Position numbers and translations under genes: made by a program. Of a DNA stretch of 64,000 nucleotides, positions 9,328 through 16,981 are shown piece after piece; within the stretch, counting starts at the first letter, position 1; each line of letters starts with the position of its first letter. The notes under the pieces were generated by a model that worked only from the letters and a program-made list of their open reading frames with translations, was not told the origin of the DNA and ran no database searches. The stretch covers positions 54,364 to 118,363 of the forward strand of contig JAZRSY010000015.1 of assembly GCA_045651765.1 (NCBI GenBank), read 5' to 3'. The DNA comes from SIG565 sp045651765 (GTDB lineage: Bacteria > Bacillota > Clostridia > Oscillospirales > Acutalibacteraceae).

Positions 9328-9692
9328 TAATTATATATTTGCCAATAATAGCGCCTGTTGCTTGGTGGAAAATCATCAAGAATGCCATATTGCGGGTCGT
9401 AAAACAGGCCGTCAAAATAAAGCGACCAATGCCAACAAATTGGTGTTTCAAGGCTAAGCAACGCAATTTTCGGTAGGTCTTCTTTATTAGTTACCGCAAA
9501 CCTTTGCTCGTTAAATTTTATATTAAAATCCGAAAGAATGCGCTTCATACATTTTAAATCGGTTTCTCTTTCGGTGCCGCAAAGCTCTATAATTTTATTA
9601 ACATTAACACCCGTGAGCATAGCAAGCACTGCCTGACCGCAGGCTAGCGGATTAGGCTCGAAAATATGTTCCACACAATTTACAACCGGCAT
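9327..9692 (-). CDS. Small C39-peptidase-like protein
   Basis: The 121-residue protein contains NPLACGQAVLAMLTGV, the Cys-containing helix start of papain-like C39 or transglutaminase-fold proteins. A later CWHWSLYFDGLFYDP holds a candidate His, and Asp follows in YDPQYG. No export signal or transporter domain is visible, so it may be a stand-alone cytoplasmic peptidase-like protein of unknown target. I chose the ATG at 9692 because TAGGGGTG precedes it. A longer frame upstream lacks a ribosome binding site. Confidence 0.6.
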   Translation of the reverse strand: MPVVNCVEHIFEPNPLACGQAVLAMLTGVNVNKIIELCGTERETDLKCMKRILSDFNIKFNEQRFAVTNKEDLPKIALLSLETPICWHWSLYFDGLFYDPQYGILDDFPPSNRRYYWQIYN

Positions 9693-9812
9693 TTTTACAC
9701 CCCTAAAATTAATATTTATAATTATACATAAAAAAGTCAATTTTTTCAAGGATAAATGGCTATTGGTGTTGACAAAAAAATAAAGTTGTGTTAAAATATT
9801 TTAGTCGCACAC

Positions 9813-9901
9813 GGAGAGGTATCGAAGTGGTCATAACGAGGCGGTCTTGAAAACCGTTTGGGAGCAATCCCACAAGGGTTCGAATCCCTTCCTCTCCGCC
9901 A
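9813..9901 (+). tRNA. tRNA-Ser (anticodon TGA)
   Basis: The acceptor stem GGAGAGG pairs with CCTCTCC. The anticodon loop CTTGAAA gives TGA, reading UCA/UCG codons. A long variable arm, GGTTCGAATCC T-arm and encoded CCA are present, as expected for class II tRNA-Ser. Confidence 0.96.
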
Positions 9902-9928
9902 TTTTTAATTTTAAATTTGTTACAACAC

Positions 9929-10019
9929 GGAGTAGTACTCAAGTTGGTGACGAGGCACCCCTGCTAAGGGTGTAGGTCGGGTAACCGGCGCGAGAGTTCG
10001 AGTCTCTCCTACTCCGCCA
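9929..10019 (+). tRNA. tRNA-Ser (anticodon GCT)
   Basis: The acceptor stem GGAGTAG pairs with CTACTCC. The anticodon loop CTGCTAA gives GCT for AGC/AGU codons. A long variable arm and encoded CCA are present. The phage-derived block begins within 1 kb downstream. Confidence 0.96.
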
Positions 10020-10171
10020 AAATCGACAAATCTCGATAGAGGTTTGTCGATTTTACTTTTTCACTCTTAACTCTTCACTTTTCATTATTCTCTTTGTGTC
10101 GATTTTGGCAAGTAATAAGTAATAGTGAATAGTGAAGAAGTATTTTTTGCAAGGCTTCGCCTTGCTTTTTT
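10016..10171. repeat. Palindromic AT-rich intergenic segment beside tRNA-Ser
   Basis: GCCAAAATCGACA (10016-10028, starting in the tRNA 3' end) is exactly inverted as TGTCGATTTTGGC (10097-10109). Between and beyond lie TTCACTCTTAACTCTTCAC and its near-inverse AATAGTGAATAGTGAAG. A second hairpin, GCAAGGCTTCGCCTTGC with a T-run, lies at 10149-10171. This resembles dispersed noncoding repeats of Firmicutes, or the scar of an insertion at the tRNA end. It is not coding. Confidence 0.5.
10019..10054 (+). terminator. Terminator after the tRNA-Ser pair
   Basis: AAAATCGACAAA pairs with TTTGTCGATTTT around a 12-base loop, followed by ACTTTTT. Confidence 0.8.
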
Positions 10172-10211
10172 AGTTTATGGAAGGTATAATAAATACAAGA
10201 GGTGTATAGCT

Positions 10212-10559
10212 ATGACCGAAAGTCCTTTAATGATAAAATCCAAAGAATTTGCACTCACCGTTATAAAAGTATGTAAAGAATTAAGAAATGCAAAATGTGA
10301 AAGAGCTTTAATAAATCAGTTTTTGCGTTCGGGAACAAGTATTGGTGCGAATATTCGAGAGGCATTTTATGCACACGGAAAAGCCGATTTTGTAGCAAAA
10401 CTACAAATCGCACTTAAAGAATGTAGCGAAAGTGAATATTGGATAGAATTACTTATAGAAAGCGGATACTATGCTGACAAAGAATTGCTTGACAAATGTA
10501 TTGAGGTAAAACGCATCCTAATCGCTTCAATCAACACCGCAAAGGAGAATAATAAATGA
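10212..10559 (+). CDS. Four-helix bundle protein (23S rRNA IVP/S23 family)
   Basis: The 115-residue, mostly helical protein has the family signature GTSIGANIREA followed by ALKECSESEYWIELL. Such proteins are often encoded in rRNA intervening sequences or scattered next to mobile DNA, and their function is unknown. I use the ATG at 10212 behind AGAGGTG. The frame extends upstream but through a terminator-like repeat. It overlaps the next gene by four bases (ATGA). Confidence 0.8.
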   Translation: MTESPLMIKSKEFALTVIKVCKELRNAKCERALINQFLRSGTSIGANIREAFYAHGKADFVAKLQIALKECSESEYWIELLIESGYYADKELLDKCIEVKRILIASINTAKENNK

Positions 10560-10843
10560 TTAAATGGTTTTCAAAGTTGAAAAAGTGGGAAAAGACAGTT
10601 ATATCTTTAGCCATTATTGCAACAGTGCTTTTTATAACATCAGTTTTATTTGATTTTTCTCGGCATAGTAATTTTTATCAACCATGGTTTTACGAAGCAA
10701 AAGAGGATTATGAAAAAAATATTTTTGATATTGAAATCATAAAAATCGTACAAGAACACGGAATAACACAATCAGGAAAAATGGATGTTGTTAAAAGTAC
10801 GTTTTATTTGTTTGATTTTCCTATAAATATTGTTGAGCGTTAA
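10556..10843 (+). CDS. Small membrane-anchored protein of unknown function
   Basis: I do not recognise this 95-residue protein. It has one membrane segment (about residues 15-35, TVISLAIIATVLFITSV) after a basic start (KLKKWEK), then a polar tail rich in Phe and Tyr. It overlaps the four-helix bundle gene by ATGA, so the two are translated together. Its isolation beside a prophage suggests accessory DNA. Confidence 0.55.
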   Translation: MIKWFSKLKKWEKTVISLAIIATVLFITSVLFDFSRHSNFYQPWFYEAKEDYEKNIFDIEIIKIVQEHGITQSGKMDVVKSTFYLFDFPINIVER

Positions 10844-10915
10844 TTCAACTAAATATGTGGAAGTTCAAACACATAGGTAAAAAATTCAAAAACTTCAAAT
10901 TTGTTCTACCTCTCT

Positions 10916-10950
10916 AAAAAATCGGCAAGTTTTAACTTGCCGATTTTTTT
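10916..10950. terminator. Bidirectional terminator at the phage block's right-hand transcript end
   Basis: AAAAATCGGCAAGTT and AACTTGCCGATTTTT form a 15-base stem with T-runs on both sides. It separates the 10.5 kb genes from the convergent phage lysis genes. Confidence 0.88.
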
Positions 10951-10954
10951 ATGC

Positions 10955-11215
10955 CTATTCACTGGGTTTTTGATATTGCATAGCCCTTTGACTATCATTC
11001 ATACCCTTTGTGGTTGGGTCAACTATAACGCCAATAACAGCCACTATTACCGTGCCTATTAAAAACGGATTTTTGAAAAATTCAAGTAATGCGTTGGCCA
11101 ATGCCTGCCAACTGGTAAGCATTTGTGGCTCTACACCCATTGCCGATAATATAACCCCCACAAGACCTATCCAAAAATATGGGTTTTTAACCCTTACCTT
11201 CCAATTAATTTTCAT
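10955..11215 (-). CDS. Phage holin, phi-LC3 family
   Basis: The 86-residue protein starts MKINWKVRVKNPYFW and has two membrane segments (about 13-28 and 47-68), ending in a polar tail. This is the standard form of the phi-LC3/phage_holin_1 family, which opens the membrane for the endolysin. It is the last gene of the leftward phage transcript, eight bases after the amidase gene, so the pair forms a lysis cassette. Confidence 0.88.
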   Translation of the reverse strand: MKINWKVRVKNPYFWIGLVGVILSAMGVEPQMLTSWQALANALLEFFKNPFLIGTVIVAVIGVIVDPTTKGMNDSQRAMQYQKPSE

Positions 11216-11223
11216 GGTAACAC

Positions 11224-12225
11224 CTACCCTATATAAATTTTCACGGCATCTATTGTTTTGCCGATAATGCCAGCGTAACCGTTAATAGAGTCGGATTCAC
11301 TGTAGCCTGTAACAAATGGCAACCAACGGTTTTGCTCCTTTAGGTGCACAGCATAATTAATTTTCCTTCCGGTATCGGTTCTCATCATTAAGGCATCTAT
11401 GGGTTTATTATAAAGCCCCGCATAATCTTCACGGTTTTTAACCTCGGGCAGCCAACCGCCACCGGCAACATGCACTTTGTAAAAAATATTTCCACCACTT
11501 AAATTGGCGTATATACAGGCAGCATCGTGCCCAATAATACCTGCATAATCATCTAAATTTTTAACATTAGGGAGCCATTTTTTCAAAGTGTTATCCCACA
11601 CCTGATATGTAATATCAAATGCTTGATTTACAGTATTATCTGCTTTTTTATTAAGTGATAATTTTGTTACTATTGCCTCGACACAACCTTCGGCCACCTT
11701 GTTGGCAAAATCTTCGGTTAAAATTATAGGGGTGTCGGTGGTGCTGTCCATATAACCGCACTCTATAAGCACGGCAGGCATTGCCGTTTCGCGAAGTTCG
11801 CCAAAATCGGCCGAGCGAAGTGGTTGTGAACGGTTTCCCTTTAGGCCTGTTTTAGCAACAACGCTGTTATAAATAGTGGTTTGCCACTGCTTTGTAGCAT
11901 TGTCAACATTGGTATAAACATAGGCCTCTATGCCACCACCCGAGCCGCCGGCAATACCGGCATTATGGTGAACCGACAAATAAAAATCGGCCTTAAATTT
12001 ATTTGCCAAGATTGCCCGTTGAGATATTGTCTTATCGGTTTGACCGGTAGCATCATCGCACCTGATTAACTCATAACCTTCATATGCCTTTAATTTTTCT
12101 TCAATTTTATTGCAAATTCGGCTGTTTAATGCCCATTCCCTTGTCTCATTAGGGTCTAAAGTTTTTAAACATCTTTTTCCGGGTGTATATAACCCGTGCC
12201 CTGCGCTTAAAGCTAACTTAAACAT
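11224..12225 (-). CDS. Endolysin: N-acetylmuramoyl-L-alanine amidase with C-terminal repeats
   Basis: Residues 1-190 form an Amidase_3 domain that cleaves the muramyl-peptide bond. The zinc ligands are SAGHG near residue 8, a Glu in the ETREWALN segment, and SVHHNAG near residue 85; a catalytic Glu sits in LIECGYMD. Residues 200-333 hold three copies of a roughly 45-residue repeat of the form W-LP-V-x-DYAGI-G-x-DA, probably wall-binding. No signal peptide, as expected for a holin-dependent lysin. An AGGAGGAG precedes the ATG. Confidence 0.92.
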   Translation of the reverse strand: MFKLALSAGHGLYTPGKRCLKTLDPNETREWALNSRICNKIEEKLKAYEGYELIRCDDATGQTDKTISQRAILANKFKADFYLSVHHNAGIAGGSGGGIEAYVYTNVDNATKQWQTTIYNSVVAKTGLKGNRSQPLRSADFGELRETAMPAVLIECGYMDSTTDTPIILTEDFANKVAEGCVEAIVTKLSLNKKADNTVNQAFDITYQVWDNTLKKWLPNVKNLDDYAGIIGHDAACIYANLSGGNIFYKVHVAGGGWLPEVKNREDYAGLYNKPIDALMMRTDTGRKINYAVHLKEQNRWLPFVTGYSESDSINGYAGIIGKTIDAVKIYIG

Positions 12226-12237
12226 AAACTCCTCCTT

Positions 12238-12537
12238 TTAATTTGGTTGATGAAATTTTTGCAAATTATCTATTCTTTTATGAGCCTGTTTGCAAGATTC
12301 TTCGTTGCGAACTACCCTATCATGTATTTCTTGAATTTCGGTTCTGAATTCTCGGGTATCTCTTTTCATATCGTCAACACCCGCTTTTATGTAACCTAGC
12401 TCGGTTAAAATAATGCCGCCTTCTTTACCTTCAGTTTTATCATCAATTTTTTTGTTTCTGACCAAAGAAATTAAACCGGCCGACATTCCTACTAAGCCCA
12501 CAACAGCGCCTATTATTCCAAAAATTAAACTCCACAC
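12238..12537 (-). CDS. Phage membrane/coiled-coil protein of the lysis region
   Basis: The 99-residue protein has an N-terminal membrane helix (LIFGIIGAVVGLVG), a basic stop, then a coiled-coil-rich tail with LGYIKAGVDDMKRD and SCKQAHKRIDNLQ. Similar small proteins lie just before lysis genes in many Firmicute phages, and their exact role is unsettled. I start at GTG 12537, eight bases after GGGGGGA, which gives the common MW- opening. An ATG six codons upstream has no ribosome binding site. Confidence 0.7.
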   Translation of the reverse strand: MWSLIFGIIGAVVGLVGMSAGLISLVRNKKIDDKTEGKEGGIILTELGYIKAGVDDMKRDTREFRTEIQEIHDRVVRNEESCKQAHKRIDNLQKFHQPN

Positions 12538-12614
12538 CTTTGTTTCCCCCCACATTCTGCATGCTTTTTATGTTTTTGCAGGGTTTTCAGGTTGTTTATT
12601 ACCACTATTTTCAT
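12525..12614 (-). CDS. Possible 29-residue coupling peptide
   Basis: A short frame begins at ATGA overlapping the stop codon of the tail-fibre gene. It ends 13 bases inside the next gene, so ribosomes could be handed from one gene to the next. The basic peptide (MKIVVINNLKTLQKHKKHAE) matches nothing I recognise. It may serve only as a coupling device, or be chance. Confidence 0.3.
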   Translation of the reverse strand: MKIVVINNLKTLQKHKKHAECGGKQRCGV

Positions 12615-13267
12615 GCTTTTTCCCCTATTTGATTTTCCAAAGCTGTAATTCTGCTGCTTAATTGCTCAATAGTATCTTGTAAATTAGTTGCACCTGCCAT
12701 ATACCAAACGGCTATTGTTTTTGCTTCTTCATTAAGGCCTGCAACTTTATAAATGTAGCCGTTTTGTGTACAAATTAGCATATCGCCAATTTTAGGTCTC
12801 ACATCATAATCAGTAGGACCATATTTTACTTCACCATAGCCGCAACCATATTTCACTTGCATATATTGTACCCATTGGCTTGTACCGTAAGGGGCATCTG
12901 TTAATGGTTTATCGGTTGTAAAAACCGCAAACCTCTCGTCTTTATCTGCTTTATTGGTATATAAATCAGTTATTAACGGAGTAATTTCATCTCTTGCCGC
13001 TGTAACTACTTGTGCTACGGCTTTACCACTTTGTGCGTTCTCACTTGTAGGGTTAAAGTTTTGCTCTATTATTTGAGCTTTTGCTTTTTTCCATGGTAGG
13101 TCTTGCCAAGGGGTTTGACCATCGCCCACCTTTAGCCATTCATCGTTTTCTGAATCTGAAACCACGGCAGGCTCACCCATTAACAATATTGGATTAATGC
13201 TTTGCCAATTTTCTAAAGTATCGGAACGCAAAGCAAAAGTAGTTTTTAAAAACATTTTATCTGCCAT
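12611..13267 (-). CDS. Phage tail-fibre/receptor-binding protein with tropism-determinant-like N-terminus
   Basis: The 218-residue protein opens with LKTTFALRSDTLENWQ and then GEPAVVSDSENDEWLKVGDG. That is the short beta motif found at the start of many phage fibres and of major tropism determinant proteins. The middle is Gln- and Asn-rich. The end (LQDTIEQLSSRITALENQIGEK) is a probable trimeric coiled coil. The start at 13267 follows AGGAGGAATATT. It probably sits at the virion tip with the next upstream gene product. Confidence 0.72.
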   Translation of the reverse strand: MADKMFLKTTFALRSDTLENWQSINPILLMGEPAVVSDSENDEWLKVGDGQTPWQDLPWKKAKAQIIEQNFNPTSENAQSGKAVAQVVTAARDEITPLITDLYTNKADKDERFAVFTTDKPLTDAPYGTSQWVQYMQVKYGCGYGEVKYGPTDYDVRPKIGDMLICTQNGYIYKVAGLNEEAKTIAVWYMAGATNLQDTIEQLSSRITALENQIGEKA

Positions 13268-13277
13268 AATATTCCTC

Positions 13278-14393
13278 CTATTTCCATTTACCAATACAGT
13301 GCACAAAAGCACCAACATTTATTCCTTCTGGTTGCTCGTTCGGCTCTGTTGGTTTTCTTACATATAAGTTGATGTGTGTGGATGTAGGTTGACTATATAT
13401 AACATAACCAAATTCCATTCCATAAGCTTCAGAAACATTTGCCGTTTGGAAACTAATGAATTGAAAAGGGAAATTAACAGTTAAATATCCTCCTGTTGTT
13501 TGACCTGATAAATGGCCCCAACATTCAGCAAGTCCACTATTCCATTTGCGATAAGTCCAAATATCAAATGCACCTTGCTCTACTATATAATCTTTTATTT
13601 CACCCAATTTGTTCTTTATTTCGGAACGTTCAATTTCGGCTAGTTGTTTATTATTAAAATACTCTATCTTATCCGAACTATATTTTAAAGAACTTACATA
13701 ATTATTATCGGCCTCAGTAGTGGGTGTGTATTTTTTGAATTCATTAGCAACCGCTTTGTTTTGTATTGCATTAGAACTGTTCTCTGAAAGTTCACTATCT
13801 ATAACCAATTCTATATTCGAAGTATTGCTTGCATTACCACCTAAAAATATGAACTCAGCACCATTTTCAAGTGCAAACTTAGCATTAACGGTTTGTTCGG
13901 CAGCATTTACGGCATTGTTTGAATTTATTTCTGTTTCGGCACCAATCCTTTGAATTTCGCTATACATATTTTGTACGCTTTGTTCTATAACCGAAATATT
14001 ATTTTCTATTTCTTGGGCCGTTTCTTCGCCCTTTGCCACAGCAGTTAAAAACGCAAAAACCGGATAAGAATAACATACGCCTGTTTGAGAGCCATTTTCG
14101 TCTAAAAATGTAATTACAGCCGTTATTTGAATTTCGCCACCCTGTTTAGTAACACTGTATGGTATTTTTCGGCTTATTTTGCCATCGGTACAGGTTAAGT
14201 TTTCACTTGGGTTATATCCATTTGAAGATGTATTAAAATCTATTCTATACAAGGCATTTATATTACCTAAAGCCGACAAATCAAATATAACATTGGTAGC
14301 GTCGTTTTCATATTGCATGCCACCCCACTGCTTTGTTGCGGGTAAAACGCCTTTTGTATCTTGGGTTATTTTATATAAAATTTCTCTAACCAT
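13278..14393 (-). CDS. Phage receptor-binding/baseplate-type protein
   Basis: The 371-residue protein has an N-terminal beta domain (to about residue 125) like baseplate upper proteins. A long Asn/Glu-rich helical stalk (about 130-270, with EIENNISVIEQS repeats) follows, then a C-terminal beta domain (WNSGLAECWGHLSG, then YVIYSQPTSTHINLYV). That last part resembles C-terminal domains of phage and Clostridial tail proteins that contact host glycans. The family is inferred from architecture rather than a diagnostic motif. Confidence 0.7.
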   Translation of the reverse strand: MVREILYKITQDTKGVLPATKQWGGMQYENDATNVIFDLSALGNINALYRIDFNTSSNGYNPSENLTCTDGKISRKIPYSVTKQGGEIQITAVITFLDENGSQTGVCYSYPVFAFLTAVAKGEETAQEIENNISVIEQSVQNMYSEIQRIGAETEINSNNAVNAAEQTVNAKFALENGAEFIFLGGNASNTSNIELVIDSELSENSSNAIQNKAVANEFKKYTPTTEADNNYVSSLKYSSDKIEYFNNKQLAEIERSEIKNKLGEIKDYIVEQGAFDIWTYRKWNSGLAECWGHLSGQTTGGYLTVNFPFQFISFQTANVSEAYGMEFGYVIYSQPTSTHINLYVRKPTEPNEQPEGINVGAFVHCIGKWK

Positions 14394-14414
14394 AACTTTC
14401 CTTTCTTAAAATAT

Positions 14415-16634
14415 TTATAATTCCTTATAATTTATATTTAATGCCGAAAAATTAATTTTCCCCAACGAATTAAGCATTATCATTACCCCCGAGGTGTAAT
14501 TTACGGGGTTAATTATTTTAATATTTTGATAATAGTTTGGCGAATTACTGTCTAATTCGTTTTGGTTTAAAATAATTGTTTCGGAATAATTAGAATCATC
14601 GGCGATTATATTTAATTCTATTGGTACGGCGTTGTTATTACCTAAACTTAAGTTAACGGCATTAATTTTTTTATTATTAGTGGGTGTTTTAAAGTTATAA
14701 AACTTGGTTTTAACAACACTTTCAATTTGGGTTGTATGTTCTTCTTTATAAAAATATGTAGTAATCAAATGCGGTTGTGCTACCAAATAGGCCACTGTGT
14801 CGTCCTCACCTTCAAAGCAATATAACTCCGGCAGCCTATAAGCCCCATAGCCATCGGTAGATGTTTGAGGAACTACCCAAAAATAAAGTTTTTCCTTATA
14901 ACAAAAAACATCGTTTACATTTGGCATAACAAACTGGTTTATATGTTCTTTATCATTAGTTTTATAAAGGTGTTCTATAAATTTAGGGGTTTCCCAAATC
15001 CACCATGGTATATAAAGCTGAACATCTTCACTTTTTATATACCGCGAGGCATTAACATATCCGTAAGAATCATACTGCATTAAATAAAAAATATTTTCCA
15101 CCTGCAACACATAATTACCCTGAAAATCGGTAGCATAGGCCTTTTTTAAGGCACTCTCGCTATGGCTGGAAAGTTTTTTCTCTATCATTTGCGACACATT
15201 AAATATTAAGCGCTCGTTATATTTGTTAGAAGAATACATAGTATAAACCTTACCGCCGGAGGTCAGCCACACAAGCCTATTACGGCAAAGTTTTACGGTT
15301 TGAGGGCAATCGCACCCTATGTAAGAATGCAACCTTTTAACAGAAAATGAAACATTTTGGCCCGAACCTTTATATTCTACACTATGTATTTCGTTTTCCT
15401 TAAAAACCATTAAATAATTACTTTGTTTAGCCAAAGCCGTTATGCTACCATTTTTACCACCCATATATGTTTTGCCGTTAACGGGAAAATAAAGCGGGTT
15501 ATCGGCACCGCTGCGGCATAACACCGACGCTTTGTCTTGGTCGATATTGCCGCCGAAAAATAAATACGCCCCACTGTTTGCCTTTTCACTTTCGCCACCA
15601 TACCATTCGGCAATGGTGCAATTCAAAATCTCTCTGCACTCCTCGGCATTTCTTTTGCGTGGTGCCGTTATTTCTAAATTGTTGTGCACATATTCCGTTC
15701 GAGGCACACTTGCCAAAACATCGGTTCCTTTTTCAAAAAACATAACATACGAACCACTTACAGCCATTACTTTGCCATCGTTTGGTGGGTTTTCTTCGTA
15801 TTGATAACCCGAATTTGATTTAATTTTTACCGAATGAATACGTGTGAAACCATAACAGTCGGTTATTTTGGCAGTAACCGTTTGTCCTACGAAATTTGCC
15901 GAATTGTAAATTAATCCATACCTCATATAATCGCTTTTAACATATCCGTCTTTATCGGGCATTTCGTATTTTTGTGCGGTGGAAAAAAGCATTTTATATT
16001 TATCCGACAAAACGTTATAATCTTCGTAATATTCGGCACCACGGGCAATTAATTTTTCGAGTGTTGCAATACCACTGTTGTCTGAGATTCCGTTAATTAA
16101 AACGGTGGGAATATAAATATCATCGTCGGTTATTCGGGTATAATTCCAACTGCCATTTTGATTATATATTTTAAAAATATAATAAGGTGTTTCTTCATCG
16201 GGGTAATATCCTTCGCAAAAGCAATAAATATCGGGGCCGTGCTGAAAAACATTAAAGGCTAAGTCATAGTCTGAATAGCCCTCTATTTCACAAACGGGAA
16301 TATATTTTTTATCGCTATAAAACCTAAATTTCAACCTATTCCTGCACACTATTACGCTTAAAAAATAGGTTTCACCGTTTTCCATATAGGTAATATTAGG
16401 ATAATTTTTAATACTTGCAAATGCATCGTAAACAATATCATCTTCAAAATTCCCAAAATCTATTGGTTTTAAACCCGGCCTGGTTCTTAAAATGCCGTTT
16501 TTGTGCCACACATTTTTAGCCTCTGTAAATTGGGTGTCAAGGCAATTTAAAATTCCATCTCGCAAATTAACTCCGCTGGAAAAATTACTAACATTAAAAC
16601 TTTTTTCTTTGTTGGATTTAATTTTAGGCACCAT
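14415..16634 (-). CDS. Large phage structural protein (tail hub/stabilisation type)
   Basis: The 739-residue beta-rich protein opens NVSNFSSGVNLRDG and continues LRTRPGLKP, a start shared by podophage tail-hub/packaged-DNA stabilisation proteins with repeated beta blades. It lies between the adaptor-like gene and the receptor-binding genes, the position of P22 gp10-type proteins. No tape-measure, tail-tube or ejection protein genes occur, which favours a short-tailed particle. AGGGGGAAC precedes the ATG. Confidence 0.7.
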   Translation of the reverse strand: MVPKIKSNKEKSFNVSNFSSGVNLRDGILNCLDTQFTEAKNVWHKNGILRTRPGLKPIDFGNFEDDIVYDAFASIKNYPNITYMENGETYFLSVIVCRNRLKFRFYSDKKYIPVCEIEGYSDYDLAFNVFQHGPDIYCFCEGYYPDEETPYYIFKIYNQNGSWNYTRITDDDIYIPTVLINGISDNSGIATLEKLIARGAEYYEDYNVLSDKYKMLFSTAQKYEMPDKDGYVKSDYMRYGLIYNSANFVGQTVTAKITDCYGFTRIHSVKIKSNSGYQYEENPPNDGKVMAVSGSYVMFFEKGTDVLASVPRTEYVHNNLEITAPRKRNAEECREILNCTIAEWYGGESEKANSGAYLFFGGNIDQDKASVLCRSGADNPLYFPVNGKTYMGGKNGSITALAKQSNYLMVFKENEIHSVEYKGSGQNVSFSVKRLHSYIGCDCPQTVKLCRNRLVWLTSGGKVYTMYSSNKYNERLIFNVSQMIEKKLSSHSESALKKAYATDFQGNYVLQVENIFYLMQYDSYGYVNASRYIKSEDVQLYIPWWIWETPKFIEHLYKTNDKEHINQFVMPNVNDVFCYKEKLYFWVVPQTSTDGYGAYRLPELYCFEGEDDTVAYLVAQPHLITTYFYKEEHTTQIESVVKTKFYNFKTPTNNKKINAVNLSLGNNNAVPIELNIIADDSNYSETIILNQNELDSNSPNYYQNIKIINPVNYTSGVMIMLNSLGKINFSALNINYKEL

Positions 16635-16636
16635 GT

Positions 16637-16981
16637 TTAGTTCCCCCTCGGCAAAGCATCAATTATACTGTCGGTATAAGAAATCCTCGCCCTTGCATTT
16701 GCATAACTTTGTGCAAAATATTGCTCAAGTTCTATGTCCCCCTGCAAGACCGAAAGTTTTTCGGCAACGCCGAGCGGCATAACCGAAGCGCAAATGTTTT
16801 CCGGTAGATTAATTTCTTCATTAACTGCTACAACACGGGTTATATTCGAAGTTTTTCCCAATGCTAAGGCTACATCTAAGTAAACCGAGTTAATTATTGC
16901 TACGGCATTTTGTCTTATTTTTTCGGTATCGGAATAGCCTAAAAGAGCCAAGGCATTTAAATAAATTTTATTAGCCTGCAT
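16637..16981 (-). CDS. Phage head-tail adaptor-like protein
   Basis: The 114-residue helical protein (opening MQANKIYLNALALLGY) resembles short connector or neck proteins that bind the portal ring. Its ATG overlaps the end of the portal gene by 11 bases, and the gap to the stabilisation gene is two bases. Family assignment rests mainly on size, composition and position. Confidence 0.6.
   Translation of the reverse strand: MQANKIYLNALALLGYSDTEKIRQNAVAIINSVYLDVALALGKTSNITRVVAVNEEINLPENICASVMPLGVAEKLSVLQGDIELEQYFAQSYANARARISYTDSIIDALPRGN

Noticed and set aside
10125..10211. N-terminal extension of the four-helix bundle protein
   Set aside because: The extra 29 codons run through a palindromic repeat and lack a ribosome binding site; AGAGGTG supports the ATG at 10212.
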